A stretch of 64,000 nt of DNA. Origin: Coleophoma eucalyptorum. Lineage: Eukaryota > Ascomycota > Leotiomycetes > Helotiales > Dermateaceae. This document shows, piece by piece, positions 48,818 to 61,447 of this stretch. A program made the position numbers and the translations under genes. The number at the start of each line of letters is the position of its first letter. The first letter of the stretch is position 1. The stretch lies in NCBI GenBank assembly GCA_026120035.1, contig JALRME010000012.1:434001-498000 (forward strand), written 5' to 3'. The notes beneath the pieces are model-generated. The model saw only the letters and a program-made list of their open reading frames with translations. It searched no databases and was not told where the DNA came from.

Positions 48818-51795
48818 TATTGATATTTTGATCCGGGAATCGCGCTATGGGGAAGCAAAAAGCAAGGGATCGAGGGTCGGAATTAGTTGAGAGAGTTTGA
48901 GTAACAAACGAATGCCCGCTGAAAGAGTGAAGCGGTGGTTTGGAATTGGGGGATGCGTGGGAAGATTCAGAACATCGACATCGGAAGGAAGAGGGAAAGG
49001 AAGGAGAGATAAATGGCAGGCGGAGAAGGTGAAGATAAAGAGAGCACGCAGCGACGGGCCCATGTCCAAGCCCATGTCGCCCACGCCCATGCTCACGCCC
49101 ACAGCCATGACTACCACGACCATCCAATCTCACGGATACGCACACGCCGGGACCAGATGATGGTAAGATTACTGCTCGTGGAAGTGTGGAATTTGTTGGC
49201 AGCTTGGAAAGGGAAGCGCGAGTGGGATTCGGAGATATTAGCGACATTACACACCAGCTTGGCGACTCAAGCGAGCCCTCTAGCACGAGCTCAGCAGGCG
49301 GTGGGAGGACCAAGCATGCTGCGCTTGCGGGGAAACACAGCGACTGCCAGGTACGCGCAGGGGAGGGGGGTGGCCTAAGATTGGCTCTGCGCGCTGCTAA
49401 GAGCTTAAGGTTAGTGCTCTCATTTCCCGCTCGTGTTTAGTCTGGCCACTTCAGGCCGGCCTTTCGTCATTTCACCGGGGTGCGGTGCCGATACTCATTA
49501 CACTCATTACACCATTTGCTGTACAGAGCGAGAGACGACCTGACTGCCACTCCCATCCTTCACCGACGTGCTGGTGGTCCCTGCGCCACTGGTAGGTACT
49601 ACACTACTGCACCGCACTAAACTGCACTGCAATGTACTGCACGATAGGGTACGGCACGGTACTGTACTGTACTATACTCTCCTCTGCCCTACTCTACTCT
49701 ACTCTCCTCTACTCTAGTGCAACGTGCAGAAGGATGCTCGTCAGGGGGCACCTCCAGTCCGGCCTTGTACGTAAGCCACTCTTACCACACTTCACCACCG
49801 CTTCCTACTGTACTGTAAGTCTGTTGTTATCTTGGCCTGCCTGAAGAATGAGACACGCCGACCGAGACCACAACCAGCAAGAATGGTAAGAGCGCGAGTC
49901 AACACGATCCACGATAAGACTCGACCGGCAACTTGAATTGAGAGCTTCTAAATTGATGTCCGACAATTACCACCACCCGCCCGTTTGAGGCCATTCAGAG
50001 CCTCCGGCTCGATTCCCCAATTTCCAGTATCGCAGATCACGAGGCACAAGCGCCGACGGCAGATGTGATTGCAGCTCGTAAAGCACAAATCACACCTTCA
50101 GGAGAAGAGGTCAGTGATCGCCCGTCCAACCGTCCCGCGCAAATGCTGGGTATGGCTGATGGGCTGGCGCTTGGCCGGTCGCCTTTGTTTACTCAAATCC
50201 TCCTTATCCCGAGATTCTAGACTCGACCTCCCCCGATCTAAGCTAATGGGGAATGACAGCTGCACGCTGCATAAATCAGTCAAGGAGCTAGATGGGCAAA
50301 GTTGTACAAAGTCCCATGCTTCATGCCGCAATCCCAAGAAACAAAAAAAAAGGAAGTAAAAAAAAAGTCTAAAAGTCTAAAAGCATGGGAAATCCCCCCA
50401 GCAAAAAAATCAAAATAAAATAGACAAATTCAAAAGGCACTCGCCGCTGCTGCTGCAGCATCATCATGCATACGGGCGCAAGATTTCCAGCCCATCCGAC
50501 ATAGAGTTAAAGTTGTGCAATCCAGCTAGCTTGATTGTACATTACTTCGTACGGTACCTTACTCTAGTCTGCTGGGGCTAGTGGCTAGTCAGGAACGCTC
50601 CCAAGTGTGTAAAAAAAAAAAAGGATGTCCGTTCCCCCAATCCTGTGGACCCTCTCTCGCCTCTCCTGTCTCTCTAAGTGTCTCTCTCGCTCGCTCGCTC
50701 GCTCACTACAACTACACACTTTTAACGCGCTCGCTCGCCTAATGCCTCAGGTGCGCAGCCATCAAACAACTAATTTCCCATCGCATCCAGAAAATGGACA
50801 AAAAAGAAGATCGCTGCCCACCCCCCTAACGCCAACCACCAACCACGAGCCAGCCAAGGGTCCAGTCCAGTGTCGATGTCCAGGTTCCTCCAGCTAGGGA
50901 AGCAGTATACTACCTCGTACGGAAGCCAGAGGAGGAACCAGCCAGGCTATATTTGGACTGGGATGAACCCCCCTTCTCCACTGATCGCTCCCCTACGCCT
51001 CGTTCGTTCGTATCGTATCAGCAACCGGAGCATCCCTTTTGTAGCCTTACCCATTTCTCCTTCTCCCCCTCCCTTTCCTTCCTTCTGCAGCGTGGAAACC
51101 GGCGTGGGAAAGAGAAAAAAAAAAGATGGAGCGATGAATTAGGTTTGGGTTATATTTCTTTATTAGATAGGGAGAAAGGGGCATGGGAAACGAAAATCCG
51201 AACTGCCGGCATTGGTCGTAAGTCTACAGCAGGCACGGTAGACGGACAAACGGTTGATTTTACCTTACCCGCACCCTTGCATTGGAGGATCGTCGGGGGC
51301 TCACGCAGGACAGAATATAAGGGAGGAGCCGCTGAGAAGGAACGGTGTAAGGATCTGGGGCGCCTCAGGGCCATTACCTTCGTCATTTATTCATGCTAAG
51401 AGCCTCAGAAGGTTGGCTCTTCAAGGTGTACCATTACTCCCCTCGGTGTTGCCGGAGAGGAAACCATCGGCGGTGAATATGCCTTACAAGTAAGAGCCAT
51501 TGTAAAAGAAAATAAACACTGTCTTTTTTTGGTCTGTGTATGAAGTACAAGCCACTGAATTACTCGTGCAAGGTCTAGTGCCTCCAAGATCCTCTCGTCC
51601 CTGCCTCTAAAGCCCTCTCGTACTGCTGAAACATACTCCACAAACATAAACAGCAAGCCTCCGAAACTAATCGTACACTGATAGGGAACTTGTTCTTCGT
51701 TCACTCGTAAAAAATGGTGGGGTTATTAATACAACCAATCAGGTCGTTTTGACATTGGCAACGCCATCCATCTCAATCATACTGGACGCACCACA
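48818..51795. other. 3-kb gene-free region rich in simple sequence
   Basis: No credible gene was seen. Short-motif stretches include CCCATG/CCCACG runs (49060-49115), TACTG/GCACT-like runs (49590-49730), A-tracts (50339-50410), (TCGC)n at 50685-50704, and pyrimidine-rich DNA near 51055-51095. It separates btgE from the GTPase pseudogene and may hold a long btgE promoter or leader. Confidence 0.5.
50685..50704. repeat. CTCG microsatellite
   Basis: About five uninterrupted copies of a CTCG tetranucleotide; a shorter run follows near 50730. Confidence 0.85.
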
Positions 51796-54700
51796 TCACA
51801 CACCAGCACCATGGCCTGCGAAGGATCGAGCTGCCTCCTTAGCCAATTGCCAATTCGGATCATCTGGCTCTTCAGATTCGGTCGTATCAGCTGCAACATC
51901 GTTTGCAGTTGTAACCTCGAGCACTTCATTATTGACTCTTTTATCGCCCATCTCTTGGCTCGGTTTAGCAGCCTCCTCTTCATCAACTACGCTGCCGCCT
52001 CCATTTTCAAATTTCTCGATGATGGCAGCTATGGCAGATCTCATTTGTCTCTCCCACTTCGGCATAATCTGGCCATCCGGAACCTGTGACCCGCTGATCA
52101 CGGTGACATAGTCGCGTTGCATCAAAATAAATATCTCATCCGTCTTGTTAGCAACAGCCTCTTCTACGAGTCGACACATCTGAGTCAATCTTTCCTTAAC
52201 CTGCTGACAGCTCTCGATGAACATTTGCTGCTTATGTGTATCAACGTGATTGCTCACGTGTTGCTTCATGCGAACATATTGTCCAGCGCCTAGGAAGGTA
52301 GTTAGTATAAAGCCTATACCTGAACTAAGTGCCATAAAATACCTGTTTCGACAGCACACCATTCATATGCCGAGGCAAGATTCTTTGCCACGATAGGAAC
52401 AAACTCGCGATTAGCTTCACGCTGAAGTTTATTGATCTCTTCAACCATCTCCGTACTCAGGTGTGTAAAAATTGCCTCATAAGTCTTAAGTTGCTGAGCG
52501 AGCATCGCCAGTCCGGCAATGCCTGCCCCGTTTGATTGGCTACGAGCTTCGATCTCTTGATGAAAAGTTTGTAAGAGAGATTTCGATTTCTTAGTAAAGC
52601 TGGCGAGGACTGTTGGCAGCTTGCGAGCAAAAGCTTTCTCCCAATGGCTTGCTAAGTGTTTCATGAGTGGTTCTGTAAGCTGGCTATTGAAATCATCTGT
52701 ACCTGGATATGTTAGCGGCTGTCATCGATGAATATTATGGTGGCCTATCCTGAGAGTTGGCGTAAACACCATTACGACGACAAATAGCTTTATAGGTAGC
52801 CTAAAGGTTCTTATTAGTGCTTTTCCTAACATAGAGCGTGCGATAGTTAACAAGAAATGACAATACTTCAGGCGGGAAATGCAAAAGTACGCTGGAATGG
52901 GTACATACCCAATAATAACCTCCTTGAGATCGATCAACTCTATTAACAGGAGAGCCCCACTTCGTAGCAGTGACAGGCGCCTCATCTACTGCAAGTTGAA
53001 TAACATGATCAAAATGCTCAAAGATATTCTCTGAGAGCGCATCTTTCATCTCGTTGAGGCATTCTGAGACAGCCTTCTCTAGCCCTTCTCAAGATCCTGA
53101 AGCCGAGTCTGTAGGAATCGACTTTCTATGACCTTTTGAGAATCCGACAAATTAATTCCAGAACCATCATTGGCAGCCCACAAGTTCAAAGAATTAAGGA
53201 GCTGTGACAAATTGTTCGGGTATCGACGACAGTTTGCAGCACGTCCGGCCTCTGTGAGCTTCTTGCAATGTGCCTGCAGTTGTGGAATTTCAGTTTCCTT
53301 GATAGTGCGGAACCCAGGAACATCCGAATCCCTCTGCATTCTGCCTTGGAACTTCTGATAAGCTCTGCTGCTGCAACAGAATACCGGAAGGCTTTGGGCA
53401 ACTTGATCATAATCTCGAAGATCTTCTTCGGGGTCGAAGTTCTCAGCGTCCGCTTCCTCAGCATTTTCCTGGTCAAGTTCCTTGATGCCGGCTGCAAAAT
53501 CTTGTTGAATGGCACCTTTAGAGTATTTATTTCGGCCTTCGATGCAAATTGCGCTCATCCTAGCTTCAACCTCGTCTTTCACCTTCTTCAACTCTCGAAG
53601 CTTTTCGTTTAGTTCCTTGAGCTCGGCGTCGATATGGACTCGCTCTCGACGAGCTTTCTTCTTTGCTGTCTTCAGTTCCTCCAACTTGACATCAATAACT
53701 TCCAGCGTAAGCGGCATTCCACTGCTCATCTGAGATTGTTCATCCTCGTCCTCCTCCGCTTCTTCAGGGTCATCATCCTTGGTCTTTGACTTCTTTTTTG
53801 ACTTTGTAACCGTGATGGACCGCTTTCGCTTTGTCGACTTCTTAGTTTCGCTAGGTGCGTAGACGACATTTCCGTCTTCCAAACCCTCATTAAGAGCTTC
53901 CCAAGCATCAAGAGCGTCTTCGGCGTCAGACATCACATCGCCATAGACAGTCCTAGACTCTTTCATGTCTTCGATCTTTTTCTTCAATATGTTTTGCTGT
54001 CGCTCATTTTCGTCGATTTTAGCCCAATCAGCAGCCATCTCCTCACCTAGACCAAGAGAATCTGTGGCCTCCATAATACTAATATCGTCTGTCTTGGAAC
54101 AAATGAATGTTACCCGACTGTAAGTTCCATCATATTTTAGCTGGCGCTTGAATGACTCTCCAAGTAAGGATTTGCCAGCTTTGTCATCAACAGCTCGAGT
54201 GATGAGCGCACAAATCCAAAGGCCTGTGCAATTCTTGAGGTATGAGCCAGCAACAGCAGCACGAGCTGCATTTGAATCATGCACTCCAGGAAGGTCTACG
54301 ACAACAGCACCAGTAGACAATGCGTCGGCTTTTGTATAAATCCTCACAACCTTAATAAGTGGCCAAAATTCCATACGTTTCTGCTCCTTCTTGGAATCGC
54401 TATTTGTTTTCTCTTTGCTGTCTACCTAATTTTGTAGAGCTTTGTAAAACATGCCTGGCAAGGACTTCTGGACATGCTTAGTTGTTCCGAGAACGTCTCT
54501 CACACCAGGGGCTCGCATCAGCTCCTCTACGGAACTGTTTGCCAAATCATCTCTGGTCTTCTGGGGGTAAACAGCTTTGATTTTAGCGTAGGCAATGCCC
54601 GCTTCGCTGTCGGCATTTGTGCAGTCTCGGGAGACATTTCCGGAGCCGTCAAGGAGCCCATTTAAAGACATTTGAAGATCTTTCTCCCAGTCTGATGGTT

Positions 54701-56274
54701 GAATGAACTCAATTTCGCCTCGATACTTGGCCTCAGGATTGTCATTTGAGTTCCAGGATATCTCCGTAATAACAGCTGTGCAAGCACGTACGCAGCTAGT
54801 AGGGATCAGGCGCTCTTCGTCCAGCATGGCGTTAATAATGCTACTCTTTCCGGCACCAGTATTTCCTACAACACCAATGATTGTTGGGCTTTCAATGTTT
54901 TGGCTTTGCAGGGTGCTTATCTGTTGCAGCCAATGCTCGGCGTCCGGATATGTTATAATACCTTCAGTCGTTAAATATCCCTTGAGCTCTTCAAGAAAGG
55001 TGCTTGAGCCCTTAACTTCTTTCTCCAGAGTCTCAGGCTTTGCTTCCTCAAGGAGCTTCTGAAGACGCGTGTTCTGTGGCGGGTCCGGAGCAGGTGGAGG
55101 GGATTGGTAAGGAGCCGGCTCTCGTACAGGAGCTTGCTGTGTACCTTCGCCAACGTTGCCATAGCCATTAATAGCAGGATTGTATGTTGAAGGGTTGCAC
55201 GCAGCGTTTATGGGTGACTGGAAAGCTGGTTGATGTGCGGTAGCAAGGATCTGAGTTTTACATTCTTCAGCATAACTCAATTGATCTGATGCAGCTCTAT
55301 CCGCGTATACGCCATGCAAAGCTGGGCTTAAGTTGTCATATCCATCACTAACAGCTGGATCGATGTCAGCTACTAATTTGTCAGTGTGTATACGACACAT
55401 CCGAATTCGACATACCTGCAGGCAAGCGGCCATGATAGATAGCTGCACAGTGAGGGCTAGCGCTTTCCTCAAAGAATCCATAAGCAGACATTTGTGGTGT
55501 CAGTTCTGGAATCGCTGCCACAGATTTAGTCGTGTACAGCGGTACCTAACAAGGTTACCAAGAAACTTACATGGGAAGCTGCTTTGAGCTAGTCCAGGTG
55601 GAACATTATGATCAGCTAGTTGCACTTCTGGCGTGACAGTGACAGAGCTGTATGGTGAAGAAATAGAAGTGGTGGTTTGGGAATAAGGTGAGTGATAATT
55701 ATCTGGAAGTGCAACCTGTGTATACACAGGTTTTGAGTTTAGATTTGGTTCGGGCTTAACAGCGACAGGTGCAGTATCCTCAATAGACCCTGATCGAGGT
55801 TGGGCATTGACAAGTTGTAGAGATTGTCTAAAGCCATTGATAGAAAAAGACAAGCCCCCTTGAGAATTATTTAAATCACCAAGAGTGGTCGTTGCACAGC
55901 AAACGATAACGGCATCGTTGAAATGATTCAAGTGCCGCATCTGTGTAGTTTCCGGTAGAACCTTGAAGGCTTGACATAGTCTCGCCGCAATACCAGTCTC
56001 TTCTCGTATGCACCTTGCAGCTTGGATACGGTGTGCTTGGCCTTGACCTTGAACCAGTAAAAGTCGCCAGGATCGCAACTTGAGCCATCTTTGTCATGAG
56101 GTAGTACTGTCAAAATATAAGGCAACGAAGAATGAAGAACAATAGTAATTATATTTACCCACCTGATACTAGAAAAGTTCCTTCGGCTTTCTCTCCAGGA
56201 GGTATGTTCAAGCACGCCTTTCTGTGCAGCGTCTTATGCTGTAATCGCTCGGGTTGATCGAGAATGCAGTCCAT
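51796..56274 (-). pseudogene. dynamin-type large GTPase (nuclear GTPase SLIP-GC-like), decayed
   Basis: Exons from ATG 56274: 56274-56163, 56106-55994, 55940-55571, 55514-55416, then from 55372 onward, with later exons ending at 51796. The G domain is clear: G1 VVGNTGAGKSSIINAML, G3 DLPGVHDSNAARAAVA, G4 CSKTDDIS. A charged coiled coil with a nuclear-signal-like run (TKRKRSITVTKSKKKSKTK) and a helical C-terminal half follow. Three defects occur: an in-frame TAG at 54428-54426, one missing base near 53082-53085 (DLEKG must continue as LEKAVSE), and a donor reading AT instead of GT at 52748-52747. Each has a weak splice escape, but together they suggest a pseudogene. Family members remodel membranes or act in genome or defence responses; no role is proven here. 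Confidence 0.72.
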
Positions 56275-57120
56275 GATTGGAGATGTAGAATAGAGGCAAT
56301 ACAAGGACTTACAAGCCACAAATAGAACAATCAATGCCTGTTATTCTCCTCGCCTCGAACTCTCGCCTCTCAGTAGCGATGTGGCGGTTCGGCGTATGTC
56401 CCAAGGTACAGGACAGGCTAGTCGAGTTGAACATACTTGATCTTAGAAATCGCGTTTGAGGGGAAGTGAATAGCGCGACGCGTAATTTTCGTGTGTGCTT
56501 TCTTTTTCTGGGTAATTAAGGTTTAGTGCCACGTGAACCGTTCCTGCAAACCACTTTCTGAGTGACTTTCTGGGGTAACGAGCGCTAGCTACCTTATCTG
56601 TGCATTTTTAAACAATAAATAAAACGCGTGCACCAGATCAAATTCTCCAAGCCTATGTCTTCCTTAAGGTACTTGATGGCTTGCAATATATCCTAGTACC
56701 ACGGCGAAGAGAAAGGACAAGATAAGGTACGCAGATACAAATATCAACAGTAGACAGTGACACCACGAGAGAGATAGTAAATTATACGTGTGGCCATAGA
56801 CTAGTTGTCTACATCCACAACCTACCAATAACAAACCTTCCCCTCCCACCCCCGCAACCTCTCGAAAATAAAGTAAGAAAATGCTAGGCAGTAGCAGAAC
56901 ATCTATCTGGCCAGGAACTGAAGAATCTCTGGAAGTAACAAGGGAACAAAATAAGAGAATGAAGAACCGAATGCATATGAAGCACTTCGTAGAATATGCT
57001 ATGATCAAGCCCAAGCCCAAGGATAACCGTAAACGCCCTCAAAAGCACAAGTACTTATTCCCAACGCCGAATATCCGCTTGATCCCCAAACTCCCCTGTT
57101 CATTATATAGGTATCAATCA
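56275..57120. other. intergenic
   Basis: Promoter of the GTPase pseudogene and 3' region of the SEL1-repeat gene. An open frame on the plus strand (56881-57276) is antisense to the latter and is not supported. Confidence 0.4.
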
Positions 57121-59446
57121 TTAGGCGGCCGGCTTTATCCTCCCGAACATGGTTCGAGTTCTGGACTTGTTGCGAGGCCTTTTCCCTGGCGATCCGTTGC
57201 TCTTGGAATCGTCATCCTCTTGGTATTTGGGTTTATAGATCCTGATACAATATTAGCATTTGACAGTCTCGGTTAAGCATGTTTTAACGTACCAACTGTT
57301 GCCAATCATGCTGATACCCTTGGCCTCTGCTTCACGATAGAACTTGGCACTTTTCTTCAGATCTTTCTTGCATCCAACTCCTTGGGCATAGCAGAATCCA
57401 GCTTCAGCTAGCGCATCTGCGTCTCCCCAGGCTATGAAGCGTTAGTAGCTGAGCAAAAAAAAAAACAAAAAGGAAAATTCACATACAGCCAGCAATCTCA
57501 AAACATCTCAAAGCAAGCACCTTATCTTGCTCAATTCCCCAGCCATTCATATGGCTGACCCCAAGCTCGTAAATACTAAGTGCAAATTGCGCTTTCCGTG
57601 TCTTTCGCTCCAGGAGGTCGATAGGCTTTCCATCCTTTGCTGTCTCCTCATCATCAGCTACCTCGAGACTGGCGAAATCAGCTGCCTTGCGCAGCCAATG
57701 TACTCCTTCCCTTTGATTTGGACGCATGCCCCAGCCATGCCGACATGCGAGAGCATACAAGAGCATTCCAGTAGGATGGTTCTGCCGTGCTGCAAGTCGT
57801 AGGTGGTATGTGGACTCCTTCAGTGCTCCTTTCTCATGTAGCTCGATTGCCTTCGTAACATGCTCTTCGGCAGACCCTTCAGCCGAAGGGGCCAAAGAAT
57901 GCATAGATCTTCTTGCTCTAATGGTGCTCTCGGAATTCATTGATGGGGACGTAGAGCTTGCGCTTGACTCCAAGTTTCGGGATGCTCCTGGTACATCGCT
58001 GGGTAGTGGGGCTCTGGAGTCTACTGACCGACCTCTCTCGTAAGATGGAGTTCTAGAATCGACCGAAGGGTGACCAGGATCCAGAGATGGTCTTGACAGG
58101 GATGGTTCCGATGCAATATTATGCGACGAGGTTGCAATTGATGCAGTTGAAGGTCGTGAAGGTGGCGATGGTGGGGCTTGAACAGAGCTGCCATCATGTG
58201 TTTGAACATTGCTGAAAGGTACTGGTTGTTCCCATTGGAAATGTGCTTGAGGTAAATTTTCTTGGAATATTAATGAATTCCTCTGCATCATCTTGCCTCT
58301 TGGTAAAGAGAATTTGGAATAAACATAAGTCGGTGCAGCTGGACTGCCCTGCATAACGTCAGGAAACCCATCGCTATGCATACTCACAGGAGTATGCGCT
58401 GTATCATCAACGAGAATAAACGAAGGTTGACTATCCTCAGAGGCCTGTCGTGAAGGAACTTCCACTGGTGGTAAACTTGCCCTACTGATTGGTCGCGAGA
58501 AGTTGAAAGCAGGCCTCGGAAGCTTTGTTCCTCCAACAGATATTTCAGAGCTGATCGATGGAGATCTGCCTTCGTGATACATTACAGGTGATATTGGTGA
58601 GACAGAGAAGCCACTGCCTGATGACCTGCGGCGTGGTCTATGAAGGCCGGACGTGTTTATCTGGGTAGTGCCAACTTCATATTCACTAGTAGTAGATAGG
58701 GAACTCGGGCTTCTTTGCCTCTGGGCGAGCATCGGAGAACGGGGTGGTGCCAATGCTCTGGAGTCATAATCGCCTGCTGCCAATGATCCATCTGGGGCTC
58801 TGCGTGACTGTTGGCGCCGGCGCATAGATTCGGTGCTCGGCTTGTGTCGCAGCTGCGAAGGGGAATTTGCACGTCTTGGTGACATCTGCATCACGCCTGG
58901 CGACTGCTCTCTCCTCGCGCCAAAAATCCCTGGGCCTTCGGCCACAACCGATGGCATTCTCCCCCGCAAACGATCCTCATCCTGTATGCTTGTGCGCGGA
59001 GATGGCGCTGGTGATGGCTCAGGGGTATCGATATCAGGAACACCACTCATGCGAGGATGTACAGAAACTGGGCGAAAACCTGGGTGTTCTACCTCCGTCA
59101 GTATCCCTGAGTCCTCGCCAGATATTGGGGAAACGGCTTCATCTTTGCTCATAGACTCAGATGTTGATGCTGATCGAGTAACTCCCGGACGCTCTCCCAT
59201 GGATGAGGAGAGACCTAATGCAGGTAGTCTGCTTATTCGTTTTCCCTCTATATAACTCTCCTCCTCGAGTTGTTTCGCAAGTAATCGACTCTGCGCAGCA
59301 AAGGCATCGAGTGGGGAGAGATCAGGGGGGATCTCTCCGGCGACATGCAGACGCGGAGATGGTAGACCTCGTGGAGAGGCCAGCCCACTGCTGAATGTGC
59401 CATGCGACTGTGCTCGTAGATCGATGAAGTTCGGCCGATGCGCCAT
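57121..59446 (-). CDS. SEL1-repeat protein, Nif1/DSF2-type
   Basis: Exons 59446-57487, 57431-57293 and 57241-57121 give 739 aa. The first ~500 residues are disordered and full of SP/TP and RRxS-like motifs, likely phosphorylation targets. SEL1/TPR-like repeats follow (HVTKAIELHEKGALKESTYH, GMLLYALACRHGWGMRPN, AQFALSIYELGVSHMNGWGI), then DADALAEAGFCYAQGVGCKK from exon 2. The basic tail ends RTMFGRIKPAA. Relatives include the fission yeast mitotic inhibitor Nif1 and budding yeast Dsf2, tied to cell-cycle and polarity control; the exact role is inferred. Confidence 0.82.
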
Positions 59447-61447
59447 GGTCGAAGACCTGAGAGCTGCTCAGGTCTTGCGTTGTGTTAATCGTGTCCTGCA
59501 CTCTTGGTTGTGTAGATAGCAGGCTTCCTCCTCAAATGGTACGGGGGTATTGGTCTAGAGTCGCGAGCCTAAGTCTGGGTACCAGAGATGTATGAAAAAG
59601 AAAGTTAATTGAGCCTTCAAAGCTTAAGATATGCTGTGGCCAGACACTCTCTGCAGTTGCCCGGGATGCTGAGCACTGTATTTGTGGCGATTTTGCCTAA
59701 TGAATGTGGAGCTTAACAACGAGCCTCTATGCTATTGGGGACGCGGCTGTGTTGTCAAACGTAGGATTCGCAATTGGGAAAAGAGTGAAGAATGAAAATA
59801 GATGGGGGCATTGGCGTCGGCCTTGTGAATGCGATGCGCAACGACAAAGCAGTTGGAGAGAATTGTTTGGTAGAAAGGAGGTAAGAAAATGAGTGTTGAC
59901 TTGGGCGTCGTTGTTTTGTTTTGGTCGGGTCGTTGTAGTTGGGGGGGATGGGCGGGATCAGAGCAGAGAAGCAGAGTAGACGAGACGACAGCAGAGGGTT
60001 CGTAAAGGGTTGCGATAGGAGGAGGAAGGAGTCTGGTGTGTGAGTGTCAGGGGAGTCCACTCCGACTTGTCAACGAAATGAAAGAATACAAGGGACCGGG
60101 GTACAGAGCAGAGCCAAGAGTATCACGAAGCCCTTTCCATGCAACCATGCAGAAGTAGATGCGGCGACAGGAATACGGGTACGCAGCACTGGCGGGAGAG
60201 GCCAAAAAGTCTGTCGTAAAAATATCTCGCGCTCCAGGAGATACAATGCCATTATTGGTTCGCCGGCAGCCCGTACCTTAGGGCCAGGCAGGCTTAGGCA
60301 AGTATGGGGTTGGCCTCTAGGCTTAACTAGAACTCGCCTGGGCTCAGCTGCTGCTGCTCCCATCAATCACCAACCTTGAATACGAGTATCGTGACCATCT
60401 ATGCTACGTACTATTGTACACTGCGATGGCGGTGCACATGGCCTCGTGTTTGTCTTTGCCCCTTCTCAGCGGTGTTCTGGATCAACAGCCGTGTGAAAGT
60501 CGATCGCTATGTCGCCAAGCGAGAAGTCTCCGATCCCCAATTTTTGCAGATATATATAACCTTCCTTACCTTAGCGAAATCTCCGAAGCGGGCGAAGCGG
60601 GAGCAGAGCGAGAAAGACCGGGCATGAGATGAGCAAGACAGGAACACAATAATCATCATCTCATCTGTCACATCGCCAATCGAATGTGCCATTGGCCTAC
60701 CGTTTCGGCACATACATGCATATCAAGGCATCGTCCAACCAAAGCGTCTAAACGTTCCAATGGCGAGATGAACCCCTGCCTTATTGTTTGGCCTCTCCCA
60801 TTACAACACCAGCCTACGAAACACAGCTCAACGGCGCCCAAACCTGCGTTTCGGAGATCGGTCGAACTCCATTATGGAGAACGGAGCGTGACGTACCATT
60901 TTCCATGCTGTAGGCCATCAATAATATGCAGCGTAAAGTTGTTGCTCGACGTTCCTACAGTGCCAGCCGCTTCTGAGCCGTCGTATTATGCTTTCAATAC
61001 GAATCGATGGATGTCTCAACCTGATGAAGCTCGATTCACACACGAAGGTGCATTGGAACCGCACCATCTGTCAGTCAATCTCTGCAATCTCTGCAATCTC
61101 TTCTCGAATTCACTAGTTCTCAATCTTTGGAAAAACTTTTTCAACTTGTCTTACCAGGTCTCACTTACCATCGTGTATAGTTATGCAAGTACCCTATGCA
61201 ACTCATGTACAACATTTTGGTACTGCATAGTTCGTCATCTCCCCACGATACAAATTCACCGAAACCTCACTGGCGCCCGGGCGGGTATGCAGCCCGAACC
61301 GGGATCTCTCGAGTAACGAAATGAGATGATGGCATTGACTGATCAATTCAATTCGATTGGGAAATATAAGAGAACATTTGTCCGATAAAACTCCAGCACC
61401 ATGCTCGCCTTCCCAAATGTACAGATGCCCTCTAGCTTTCTTGATTC
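59447..61447. other. 2-kb gene-free region
   Basis: No gene was recognised. A 210-aa ATG frame (60684-61316, plus) has no recognisable motif and was not accepted. A GC-rich palindrome-like segment lies near 61270-61290. Part must be the long leader or promoter of the SEL1 gene. Confidence 0.4.

Noticed and set aside
49013..49378. 121-aa frame with a His/Ala-rich run
   Set aside because: The run comes from CCCATG/CCCACG simple sequence; no domain is seen and the GH17 gene promoter lies here.
51405..51704. 99-aa frame downstream of the GTPase pseudogene
   Set aside because: It begins with GTG rather than ATG and has no recognisable content.
55928..56106. Possible fourth lesion (frameshift) near the start of the GTPase gene
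   Set aside because: A 53-nt intron (55993-55941, GTATTG...CTACACAG) in phase 0 explains the change of frame.
56881..57276. 131-aa open frame on the plus strand
   Set aside because: It is antisense to the end of the SEL1-repeat gene, whose exon 3 and stop are well supported.
60684..61316. 210-aa ATG open frame on the plus strand
   Set aside because: No recognisable motif, unusual composition and no splice-supported extension; it is treated as chance.
61265..61320. tRNA-like GC-rich segment with ggttcggg on the minus strand
   Set aside because: No acceptor stem, A box or anticodon arm could be paired.
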